From JANNOG01 sp050329415 (lineage in GTDB: Bacteria > Actinomycetota > Actinomycetes > Actinomycetales > JBBAYJ01), in contig JBHJOS010000060.1 in NCBI GenBank assembly GCA_050329415.1, positions 1 to 14,566 on the forward strand: a stretch of 14,566 nucleotides of DNA, written 5' to 3'. A program made the translations under genes and the position numbers. This document shows positions 6,898-13,226 of the stretch, piece after piece. The notes below the pieces were generated by a model. The model was not told the DNA's origin. It was given only the letters and a program-made list of their open reading frames with translations, and did no database searches. Position 1 is the stretch's first letter; every line of letters starts with the position of its first letter.

Positions 6898-8367
6898 GTG
6901 ACCACCCCCGCACCCGCCAGGCCGGCCGCCGGCACCCGCCGCATCCCGGGCCACTTCGTCGCCGGGCAGTGGACAGCACCCCGGCGAACCACCCAGATCG
7001 ACGTCCACGACTCCAACACCGGCGAGGTCATGGGCAGCGCCCCGGACGGGACCACCGACGAGGTGGCGGCCGCGGTGGCCGCAGCCGCCGGTGCCCAGCG
7101 GGAGTGGGCCGCGAACACGCCCGCTCAGCGCGCGGCCGCACTGCGCGCGGTCGCCGACCGACTCGAGACCCGGCTCGACGAGCTCGCCGACACCATCGCC
7201 CGTGAGGTGGGGGCCGTGGCGGGCGTCGCTCGCGGGCCCCAGGTCCACGCCCCGCTCATCAACCTGCGCTCGGCCGCCGACATCGCCGAGGGTTACGCCT
7301 ACCGCTCCGAGCTGGGACCGACCCTCATCGCCCGGGAACCGATCGGCGTCGTGGGGGCCATCACGGCCTGGAACTTCCCGTTGCACCTCGTGACGGTCAA
7401 GGCGGCGCACGCGATCGCGGCCGGCAACACCGTCGTGGTCAAGCCCAGCGAGGTGGCGCCGCTGTCCATCGGGATTCTCTGCGAGGCGGTCGCCGCCGCC
7501 GGACTGCCGCCGGGGGTCTTCAACGTGGTCTTCGGCACGGGCCCGGAGGCCGGGGAAGCCCTCGTCCGTCACCCGGCCGTCCGGATGGTGTCCTTCACGG
7601 GCTCCACCCGGGCCGGGCGCCGGATCGGAGAGCTGGCCAGCCAGCAGATCAAGAAGGTGACGCTCGAGCTCGGCGGCAAGTCGCCGCTCGTCGTCCTCCC
7701 CGGTGCAGACCTCGAGGCCGCGGTGCGGTTCGGCGTCACGGACTGCATGCTCAACAACGGCCAGCGCTGCGACGCGCTCACCCGGATGATCGTCCCCCGA
7801 TCGACGCTGGCCGAGGTCGAGGAGCTGGCGACCGGGATCGTCGCCGGCCTCACCGTCGGGTCGTCGGTCGACGAGGGCACCGACGTCGGCCCCCTCGTGT
7901 CAGCGGCCCAGCTGGCGCGGGTCCGCGGGTATCTCGCGACGGGCGTGGCGGAGGGGGCCCGGCTGCTCGTCGGCGGCGTCGAGCCCCCGGCGCTGCCGCG
8001 CGAGCTGCAGGGTGGGTACTTCGTGCGGCCCTCGCTGTTCTCCGACGTCGACCGGCGCATGACGATCGCGCAGGAGGAGATCTTCGGCCCGGTCCTGGCG
8101 GTCCAGGCCTACGAAACCGTCGACGAGGCCGTCGCCCTCGCCAACGACACCATCTACGGGCTGCACTCGGCCGTGTACGCCGACACTCGGCCGGAGGCAC
8201 TGGACGTGGCCGCCCGGCTGGAGTCCGGCATGGTGAGCGTCAACGGTGGCCAGCTCAACATGCAGGCGCCGTTCGGCGGGTACAAGCAGTCCGGACTGGG
8301 GCGGGAATTCGGTCCCTTCGGCTTCGACGAGTTCCTGGAGGTGAAGAAGGTCGAGGTGTCGCCCTGA
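6898..8367 (+). CDS. NAD(P)-dependent aldehyde dehydrogenase
   Basis: The 489-residue protein is a full-length, cytoplasmic aldehyde dehydrogenase. Key residues are all present: N159 (AWNFP), K182 (VVKPSE), the cofactor-loop FTGSTRAGRRIG (233-244), general base E257 (LELGGKSP), catalytic C291 (NNGQRCDA), the EEIFGP motif (393-398) and the C-terminal PFGGYKQSGLGRE. The GTG start has GGAGG at 6885-6889, 8 bases ahead, and lies 20 bases after the flavoprotein stop, so it is probably the last gene of the operon. It belongs to a different branch from the divergent 2-oxoglutarate semialdehyde-type enzyme, so the pathway may contain two aldehyde oxidations. One inferred role is to oxidise the aldehyde made by the GMC enzyme. 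Its stop is only 6 bases from the stop of the convergent binding-protein gene. Confidence 0.93.
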   Translation: MTTPAPARPAAGTRRIPGHFVAGQWTAPRRTTQIDVHDSNTGEVMGSAPDGTTDEVAAAVAAAAGAQREWAANTPAQRAAALRAVADRLETRLDELADTIAREVGAVAGVARGPQVHAPLINLRSAADIAEGYAYRSELGPTLIAREPIGVVGAITAWNFPLHLVTVKAAHAIAAGNTVVVKPSEVAPLSIGILCEAVAAAGLPPGVFNVVFGTGPEAGEALVRHPAVRMVSFTGSTRAGRRIGELASQQIKKVTLELGGKSPLVVLPGADLEAAVRFGVTDCMLNNGQRCDALTRMIVPRSTLAEVEELATGIVAGLTVGSSVDEGTDVGPLVSAAQLARVRGYLATGVAEGARLLVGGVEPPALPRELQGGYFVRPSLFSDVDRRMTIAQEEIFGPVLAVQAYETVDEAVALANDTIYGLHSAVYADTRPEALDVAARLESGMVSVNGGQLNMQAPFGGYKQSGLGREFGPFGFDEFLEVKKVEVSP

Positions 8368-8373
8368 CCGGCG

Positions 8374-9735
8374 TCAGCCGAGCGGCTCGACCTCACCGGC
8401 CACCGGGATCGACAGCGCCTGCGCGTTCGACACCACGACGAGTTCGGGCTCCGGGCGATCGGCGACCCGCCACTGACCGCCGACCAGCGGGAGGGTCGCC
8501 ACGTTGCGGACGGGTCCGGAGTTCCAGTCCAGGGGACCGCACACGGTGTCGAGCGACATCGAGGCCAGGGCGTCCGCGACGCCTTGGCGGTCGTCGGGTC
8601 CGTCGGCCGCGGCGAGGGCGGCCGCAGCGACCTCGAAGAGGGCGTGGACCAGGCCGAGGGGCTGGATCCACGCCTCCCCGGAGCTGTCCCGAAAGGCCTG
8701 GGCCAACTCAGCCGCGGTCTGCCCGGTGAGGGAGGACCGGAACGGATGCGCCGGCGACCACGACACGTCCGTGGCGAGATTGTGGCCTCTGGCCCCCAGC
8801 GCCTGCACTGCCGACGGAAACTGCAGCGCCCGCCCCACGGTCACGAGAGTCGGACGGAAGCCCTCCTCGTCGGCCTGTGCCCAGAAGGTCGCGAAATCCG
8901 GCGCGACGGGGACGCCCAGCAGGAGCTGGACCTGTTCGTCCCGGAACTCGGCGACGAACGGAGAGAAGTCCTGCGCCTCGTTCTGGTAGAAACCCGGATC
9001 ACTGATCTGGTACCCACGCGACGTGAGCAGGGCCGGCAGGCCCCGGGCGGGATCACCCCAGGTCGTCCCCTCGATGTCGTCCGGCCAGAGGGCACCCACC
9101 CGCCGGTTCGAGCCGACGGCTTCGCCCATGTCGAGGAAGACCGCGGCCACGTCCGCCAGACCCCAGTGGAAATGGTAGGTCCACTGAAAGGTCGACACCA
9201 CCGAGGCGCCGCGGGTGACGAACCACGATTCCCACGGAGCGCCGGTGGAGATGCAGGGGACCCCAGCCGACTCGCAGACGTCCGAGACCGGGTTGATCGT
9301 TCCCGGCGAGGCCGCCACCACGACGAGGTCCACCTGGTCCTGGGTGACGAGTTCGGTCGCCACCTCCCCCGCCCGCACCGGGTCCGACGCCGTGTCCTTG
9401 ACGAAGAGGCTGAGACCGGCGCGCCCGGCACCGGTGGCCAGACCCTGCTCGTCCGCGTACGCCTGGATCGCCGCCGTGACGAAGGCGTCGGCAGCGGCGT
9501 ACGGGGCGAGGTCCCCGGTCTGCGGCGTCGCGTACCCGATGCGGAGCGGGCGGACGTCGCCACCGACCTCGCCGACCCCGGCCTCGGACGCCCCGCGGCC
9601 GCAGGCGGCCAGCGCCGACCCACCGGCGAGCGCGACGGCCGAGGCCCCGGCTCCGCGCAGCAGGGTGCGGCGTGTCATCGCGGAGTCCGGCGGTCGCGCC
9701 CCCCCGGCGTCGCCCGACGGGTCTGAACGGAGCAT
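8374..9735 (-). CDS. ABC transporter substrate-binding lipoprotein, branched-chain amino acid/amide (LivK-like) family, Tat signal
   Basis: The 453-residue protein has a Tat motif (RRTLLRG, twin Arg at 22-23), a hydrophobic core, and a lipobox LAAC with the lipidated Cys at 45, so it should be anchored on the outer face of the membrane. The mature part begins PLRIGYATPQTGDLAPY and has the periplasmic-binding-fold pattern of the LivK/Peripla_BP_6 family. ASPGTINPVSDVCESAGVP near 142-160 is the helix-strand turn typical of the ligand cleft. The ATG at 9735 is backed by GGGAGG, 5 bases upstream on that strand; an internal ATG at residue 20 would also keep the signal. It is convergent with the operon and divergent from the sugar-type binding proteins. 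No matching LivH/M/G/F genes are in the window, so its transporter partners lie elsewhere. Ligand unknown. Confidence 0.87.
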   Translation of the reverse strand: MLRSDPSGDAGGARPPDSAMTRRTLLRGAGASAVALAGGSALAACGRGASEAGVGEVGGDVRPLRIGYATPQTGDLAPYAAADAFVTAAIQAYADEQGLATGAGRAGLSLFVKDTASDPVRAGEVATELVTQDQVDLVVVAASPGTINPVSDVCESAGVPCISTGAPWESWFVTRGASVVSTFQWTYHFHWGLADVAAVFLDMGEAVGSNRRVGALWPDDIEGTTWGDPARGLPALLTSRGYQISDPGFYQNEAQDFSPFVAEFRDEQVQLLLGVPVAPDFATFWAQADEEGFRPTLVTVGRALQFPSAVQALGARGHNLATDVSWSPAHPFRSSLTGQTAAELAQAFRDSSGEAWIQPLGLVHALFEVAAAALAAADGPDDRQGVADALASMSLDTVCGPLDWNSGPVRNVATLPLVGGQWRVADRPEPELVVVSNAQALSIPVAGEVEPLG

Positions 9736-10065
9736 CCGGCCCTCCCGGTTGATGGGGTGCGTGGACGAGCGACCCGACTACGAGCGCCGCACCATACCCA
9801 AGTCGGACATCCGCGGGAGAAGTACGCAGCCACGTTCAGTGAGCGACCGTGGCTGAACGTAGCGGGAGTGACTGGGGGCCGTCCCCCCGGCCGGAACCGA
9901 ACGACCGGTCCGATTCGGCCGCTTCGCGGCGGCGGCGAACCAGTCCGGATCGGCACGCACCGGACGCTTCTCGCGCGCAGCACGGCCTGCTACGGTCGCG
10001 AGCCGTCGATGACTTGTGACACCCCGTCGACGATGTTGCACTCCGGGTCGGACCGAAGGAGTCAC
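9736..10065. promoter_or_regulatory. 330-base divergent intergenic region between two binding-protein genes
   Basis: This gap must carry promoters for the leftward LivK-like gene and the rightward sugar-binding-protein gene. It contains the overlapping inverted repeats at 9827-9860. A weak rightward promoter candidate is present: TTCTCG about 17 bases before TACGGT (near 9990-9995). A direct repeat of CCGTCGA occurs about 20 bases apart, near 10003 and 10024. An 8-base palindrome GACCGGTC lies near 9902. I see no convincing small gene and no FadR-like TGGTC-N-GACCA site here, so its regulator may differ from that of the operon. Confidence 0.5.
9827..9860. repeat. Two overlapping, mutually exclusive inverted repeats
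   Basis: CAGCCACG (9827-9834) pairs with CGTGGCTG (9848-9855). ACGTTCAG (9832-9839) pairs with CTGAACGT (9853-9860). Each has 8 perfect base pairs and a 13-base loop, and the arms share bases, so only one hairpin can form at a time. As DNA this could be two overlapping operators; as RNA it would be an alternative-structure switch. It lies 92 bases before the leftward gene and about 206 before the rightward one. Confidence 0.6.
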
Positions 10066-11430
10066 ATGCCCCACCGCGGCGTCTTCCCCAGGCGGGACTT
10101 CCTCGGGCTGGCGGCTGCCGGCTCGGTGGCCGCCACGCTGTCGGCCTGCGGCGGGGAGGACGACGAGGACCCCGCGCCGACCCCGGCTGCCGGCACCGCC
10201 CCGGAGTCCGCCGCGCCGGTGTCGTCGGCCGCCGCCGGGGCCAGCCTCAACGTGCTGTACATCGAGCCCCATGCGGGGGCGTCGGAGCAGTTGGCCGCGG
10301 AGTTCCGGGCGCGGACCGGGGCCACGATCAACGCCACCATCATCCCCTACGACCAGGTCGAGCAGCGGGCGATCGACGACGTGCGGTCCGGGGCGCCGAC
10401 GTTCGACGTCTTCGAGGTCTGGTACGTCAGCGTCGGCGCCCTCGCGGCCGCCGGGGTCATCGACCGCCTCGACGGCCTGGCGGTGACACCGGAGGTGGAC
10501 TCGCCGGACTTCATCCCCTCCATCTACGACCCGTACTCCCTGTACGACCGGGGCCGGTACGCGTTGCCGTTCGACGGGGACGCGCACGTGCTGTTCCACA
10601 ACACCGAGATCCTCGAGCGGAACGGGCTGAAGCCGCCGCAGACGTGGGACGAGTATGTCCAGGCGGTGCAGCAGATCACCGAGGCGGAGAGCGCCGACGG
10701 GGTGTACGGCGCAGCAGTCATGGCCCAGAACGCGCCGATCATCATCGTCTCGACCTTCGCCAACCGCCTCGCCGGGTTCGGCGGCGGGACATTCCTCGAC
10801 GACGCGGGGCGGCCGACGGTCAACACCGAGTCGGCGGTCTCCGCCGCCCAGTCGCTGCTCGACGTCGCCCCCTTCGCGCTGCCGACCCCGACGGAGACCG
10901 CGTTCGACCAGGCACTGCCGGCCTTCCTCGGTGGCCAGGTCGCCTTCGCGGAGTTCTGGACCGACCTCGGGGTGTTCGCGGAGGACCCCGAGCAGTCGCG
11001 CATCGCCGGGAAGTGGGGCGTCACGAGGCTTCCGATCGGAGGCCGCGCGACGGCGAGCCGGGCGGCACTCAACGCCGGGTTCGGCATGGCGGTGTCGGCG
11101 GCGTCGGCGAACAAGGACCTGGCACGCCAGTTCATCACCTACGCCACCAGCCGCGAGACCAACCTCTCGCTCATCACGACGACCGGCTCCGGGATCGACC
11201 CCACCCGGCTGTCCACCGTGCGCGACCCCTCCTACGCGTCCTTCGCCCCGCAGGTGCAGGAGGCGGCCACCGCCGCCCTCGACGGCGCCCTCGCCTGGCC
11301 CACCAACGAGCAGGCTCCGGAACTTCTCCAGACCCTGGCAGACGCCCTGTCCACCATGCTCCTCGACGAACGCGATCCGCAGGAGACCATGGACGAGGTC
11401 CAGAACCAGTGGGAGGACATCCTCGGTTGA
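10066..11430 (+). CDS. Sugar ABC transporter substrate-binding lipoprotein (SBP family 1, MalE-like), Tat signal; copy 1
   Basis: The 454-residue protein has a Tat signal (RRDFLG, twin Arg 9-10; hydrophobic GLAAAGSVAATL) ending in the lipobox LSAC with Cys28. An Ala/Pro/Glu-rich linker runs to about residue 60, then the mature fold starts at LNVLYIEPHAGASEQLAAEF. The pattern is that of extracellular solute-binding proteins of sugar ABC importers: a DVFEVWYVSVGALAA stretch near 107-121, then YALPFDGDAHVLFHNTEIL and PPQTWDEYVQAVQQI. It probably captures the ligand and delivers it to the permeases at 616-2405. I chose the ATG at 10066 because AAGGAG (10056-10061) lies 4 bases ahead; an upstream in-frame ATG near 10009 would put the signal far from the N-terminus. 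It is closely related to the next gene, with more than three quarters of residues identical by eye. Confidence 0.9.
   Translation: MPHRGVFPRRDFLGLAAAGSVAATLSACGGEDDEDPAPTPAAGTAPESAAPVSSAAAGASLNVLYIEPHAGASEQLAAEFRARTGATINATIIPYDQVEQRAIDDVRSGAPTFDVFEVWYVSVGALAAAGVIDRLDGLAVTPEVDSPDFIPSIYDPYSLYDRGRYALPFDGDAHVLFHNTEILERNGLKPPQTWDEYVQAVQQITEAESADGVYGAAVMAQNAPIIIVSTFANRLAGFGGGTFLDDAGRPTVNTESAVSAAQSLLDVAPFALPTPTETAFDQALPAFLGGQVAFAEFWTDLGVFAEDPEQSRIAGKWGVTRLPIGGRATASRAALNAGFGMAVSAASANKDLARQFITYATSRETNLSLITTTGSGIDPTRLSTVRDPSYASFAPQVQEAATAALDGALAWPTNEQAPELLQTLADALSTMLLDERDPQETMDEVQNQWEDILG
10553..10629 (+). repeat. 77-bp tract identical to 12081-12157 (copy 1)
   Basis: Every base of this stretch in the first binding-protein gene recurs at 12081-12157 in the second. 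It encodes the RYALPFDGDAHVLFHNTEIL region. Identity extends through third codon positions, which ordinary divergence under protein selection would not preserve. Confidence 0.9.
10870..10913 (+). repeat. 44-bp tract identical to 12395-12438 (copy 1)
   Basis: The DNA encoding PFALPTPTETAFDQA is identical in the two binding-protein genes (12395-12438 in the second), with synonymous differences on both sides. Confidence 0.88.
11242..11324 (+). repeat. 83-bp tract identical to 12767-12849 (copy 1)
   Basis: This stretch, coding for FAPQVQEAATAALDGALAW and the residues that follow, matches 12767-12849 base for base. It is the longest identical tract I checked between the two genes. Confidence 0.9.
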
Positions 11431-11608
11431 CCCGCCGGCCGCCTTCTCCTCTCCCATACTTCCGACCTCACTTCATATCGTCAACCACTTTGTGCGACCG
11501 TGGCCCAGGGCTTTCCTTCGAAGCATTCGAGTGTTACCGTCCAGCTCACCGTCAGGTCAGCCACCCATTCTCAGTCATGACGGTCACACGATGAGCCGAA
11601 GGAGTTTC
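11431..11608 (+). promoter_or_regulatory. 178-base gap between the tandem binding-protein genes
   Basis: The gap has visibly more A and T than the coding DNA (around 11450-11500 and 11515-11540), which suggests a promoter of its own for the second gene. A possible -10 is TACCGT (11535-11540), with only a poor -35 (TTTCCT, 11512-11517). A weak inverted repeat, CCGTCA to TGACGG, frames about 23 bases upstream of the gene. No strong terminator hairpin for the first gene was seen, so read-through is possible. Confidence 0.35.
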
Positions 11609-12955
11609 ATGTCCCACGGTAAATCTCATCTCGCGCGGCGCGGTTTCCTCGGCCTGGCAGCGGCGGGCTCCGTCGCGGCCACGCTTTCCGCCTGCAGCGG
11701 CGACGACGGCGGCAGCGAAGCGCCCGCGACCCGGGCCGGCGAATCCGGCGCCTCGCCCGGTGCGGGCGGCTCCCTCAACGTCCTCTTCATTCAGCCTCAC
11801 GCGGGAGCCTCGGAACAGTTGGCCGCGGAGTTCGAGGAGCTGACCGGAGTCACGGTCAACCCGACACTCATCCCCTACGACCAGGTCGAGCAACAGGCGA
11901 TCCTCGACGTGCAGTCGGGAGCCGGTACCTACGACGTCTTCGACATGTGGTATGTCAGTGTCGGCGCCCTGGCCGCCGGGGGGGTCATCGAACCCCTGGA
12001 CGACCTCATCGAGGCCGAGGACACGGCGGCCGACGACTTCATCGAGTCCATCTACGACCCGTACTCCCTGTACGACGGCAGCCGGTACGCGTTGCCGTTC
12101 GACGGGGACGCGCACGTGCTGTTCCACAACACCGAGATCCTCGAGCGGAACGGGCTGCAGCCGCCGCAGACCTGGGACGAGTACGCCCAGGCGGTGCAGC
12201 AGATCACCGAGGCGGAGAGCGCCGACGGAGTGTACGGCGCAGCGCTCATGGCGCAGAGCGCACCGATCATCATCGTCTCGACCTTCGCCAACCGCCTCGC
12301 CGGGTTCGGCGGGACCTTCCTCGACGAGTCCGGGGCACCCACGCTCACCAGCGAGGCCGCGGTCGCCGCCGCCCGGTCGATCCTCGACGTGGCGCCCTTC
12401 GCGCTGCCGACCCCGACGGAGACCGCGTTCGACCAGGCGCTGCCGGCCTTCCTCAGCGGCCAGGTCGCCTTCATGGAGTTCTGGACCGACCTCGGAGTCC
12501 TGGCGGAGGACCCGGAGCAGTCCCAGGTCCAGGGCATCTGGGGCGTCACCAGGCTCCCGCGGGGAGGCGACGCCACCGCGAGCCGGGCCGCGCTCAACGC
12601 GGGGTTCGGGATGGCGGTGTCGACGGCGTCGGCGAACAAGGAGCTGGCGCGGCAGTTCGTCAGCTACGCCACCAGCCGGGAGACCAACCTCTCGCTCATC
12701 ACGACGACCGGCTCGGGGATCGACCCCACCCGCTTGTCGACGCTCGAGGACGCCTCCTACGCGTCGTTCGCCCCGCAGGTGCAGGAGGCGGCCACCGCCG
12801 CCCTCGACGGCGCCCTCGCCTGGCCCACCAACGAGCAGGCTCCGGAACTGCTCCAGGCCCTCGCCGACGGGCTGTCCGCCATGGTGGTGGACGAGGGCGA
12901 CCCGCAGCAGGCGATGGACGACGTCCAGAGCCAGTGGGAGGACATCCTCGGCTGA
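11609..12955 (+). CDS. Sugar ABC transporter substrate-binding lipoprotein (SBP family 1, MalE-like), Tat signal; copy 2
   Basis: The 448-residue protein is a close paralogue of the preceding gene. Its Tat signal has twin Arg at 10-11 (ARRGFLGLAAAG) and its lipobox LSAC has Cys29. The mature fold begins LNVLFIQPHAGASEQLAAEF. Differences from copy 1 concentrate in the linker and the first lobe, for example FEELTGVTVNPTLIP and the acidic stretch IEAEDTAADDFIES. The second half is almost the same. The ATG at 11609 has GAAGGAG (11598-11604) with the same 4-base spacing as copy 1. An in-frame ATG at 11591 exists, but the ribosome site lies inside that extension, so it is not preferred. It may serve the same permeases with altered affinity or ligand range, or give higher expression. 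It is followed 17 bases later by a strong hairpin. Confidence 0.9.
   Translation: MSHGKSHLARRGFLGLAAAGSVAATLSACSGDDGGSEAPATRAGESGASPGAGGSLNVLFIQPHAGASEQLAAEFEELTGVTVNPTLIPYDQVEQQAILDVQSGAGTYDVFDMWYVSVGALAAGGVIEPLDDLIEAEDTAADDFIESIYDPYSLYDGSRYALPFDGDAHVLFHNTEILERNGLQPPQTWDEYAQAVQQITEAESADGVYGAALMAQSAPIIIVSTFANRLAGFGGTFLDESGAPTLTSEAAVAAARSILDVAPFALPTPTETAFDQALPAFLSGQVAFMEFWTDLGVLAEDPEQSQVQGIWGVTRLPRGGDATASRAALNAGFGMAVSTASANKELARQFVSYATSRETNLSLITTTGSGIDPTRLSTLEDASYASFAPQVQEAATAALDGALAWPTNEQAPELLQALADGLSAMVVDEGDPQQAMDDVQSQWEDILG
12081..12157 (+). repeat. 77-bp tract identical to 10553-10629 (copy 2)
   Basis: Second copy of the identical tract described at 10553-10629, in the downstream paralogue, offset by 1528 bases. 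Confidence 0.9.
12395..12438 (+). repeat. 44-bp tract identical to 10870-10913 (copy 2)
   Basis: Second copy of the identical tract at 10870-10913, offset by 1525 bases. The offset is 3 less than for the 77-bp tract because copy 2 lacks one Gly codon (FGGT in place of FGGGT). Confidence 0.88.
12767..12849 (+). repeat. 83-bp tract identical to 11242-11324 (copy 2)
   Basis: Second copy of the identical tract at 11242-11324, at the same 1525-base offset as the 44-bp tract. Confidence 0.9.
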
Positions 12956-13226
12956 CCCGGCGGCGTGCCCGGCGCCCGCCCGGTCTCGTCCTCCGGTCCA
13001 CCCGCCGGCGGAGGAGACCGGGCGGGCGTGGTCGTTCCACGGTCCGGGACGGCGTCCGCGGCGGGTGGACGACCGGGGCACGGCCCGGCTGATGACCGGC
13101 GATTACGGGTCGTCGCTGGTCAATAGCCCACTGCTCATGACCCGTCGCGTATTGTGTCTATTCTGACGAGTTGGCGGTAGGTTGCGGCGAGACGAGCGCC
13201 TGACGAACGGGAGGCGGGACCGACGC
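12956..13226. other. Intergenic region between binding protein and sensor kinase
   Basis: This 271-base gap holds the terminator-like hairpin at 12973-13028 and, near its right half, an AT-richer stretch (about 13120-13165) likely to contain the kinase promoter. TAGGTT at 13178-13183 and TATTCT at 13159-13164 are -10-like, but neither has a good -35 at normal spacing. No small gene with a ribosome site was recognised. Confidence 0.5.
12973..13028 (+). terminator. Strong GC-rich hairpin, probable transcription terminator
   Basis: CGCCCGCCCGGTCTC (12973-12987) and GAGACCGGGCGGGCG (13014-13028) form a perfect 15-bp stem. The 26-base loop can pair further (CTCCG with CGGAG). It begins 17 bases after the stop of the second binding-protein gene. 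There is no T-run after it, as is common for actinomycete terminators. It is symmetric enough to act on either strand. Confidence 0.75.

Noticed and set aside
5054..6979. 641-codon leftward open frame opposite the GMC flavoprotein
   Set aside because: This is a GC-rich antisense shadow. The plus strand shows complete FAD and catalytic motifs, and the minus frame has a low-complexity Gly/Val/Arg-rich product without domains.
9990..10045. CCGTCGA direct repeats and TTCTCG/TACGGT as a firm promoter or operator
   Set aside because: The repeat is short and imperfect beyond 7 bases, and the promoter boxes are weak in a GC-rich background. They are noted in the intergenic entry but not called as separate features.
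9778..11457. 559-codon leftward open frame opposite the first sugar-binding protein
   Set aside because: The product is a Gly/Arg/Val-rich shadow. The same shadow recurs opposite the second paralogue (11552-13081), as expected when two similar genes lie in tandem.
11591..11608. Earlier ATG giving copy 2 six more residues (MSRRSF) and an extra twin Arg
   Set aside because: The ribosome site GAAGGAG lies within this extension, and the spacing to the ATG at 11609 equals that of the paralogue, so the later start is better. A minor alternative start cannot be excluded.
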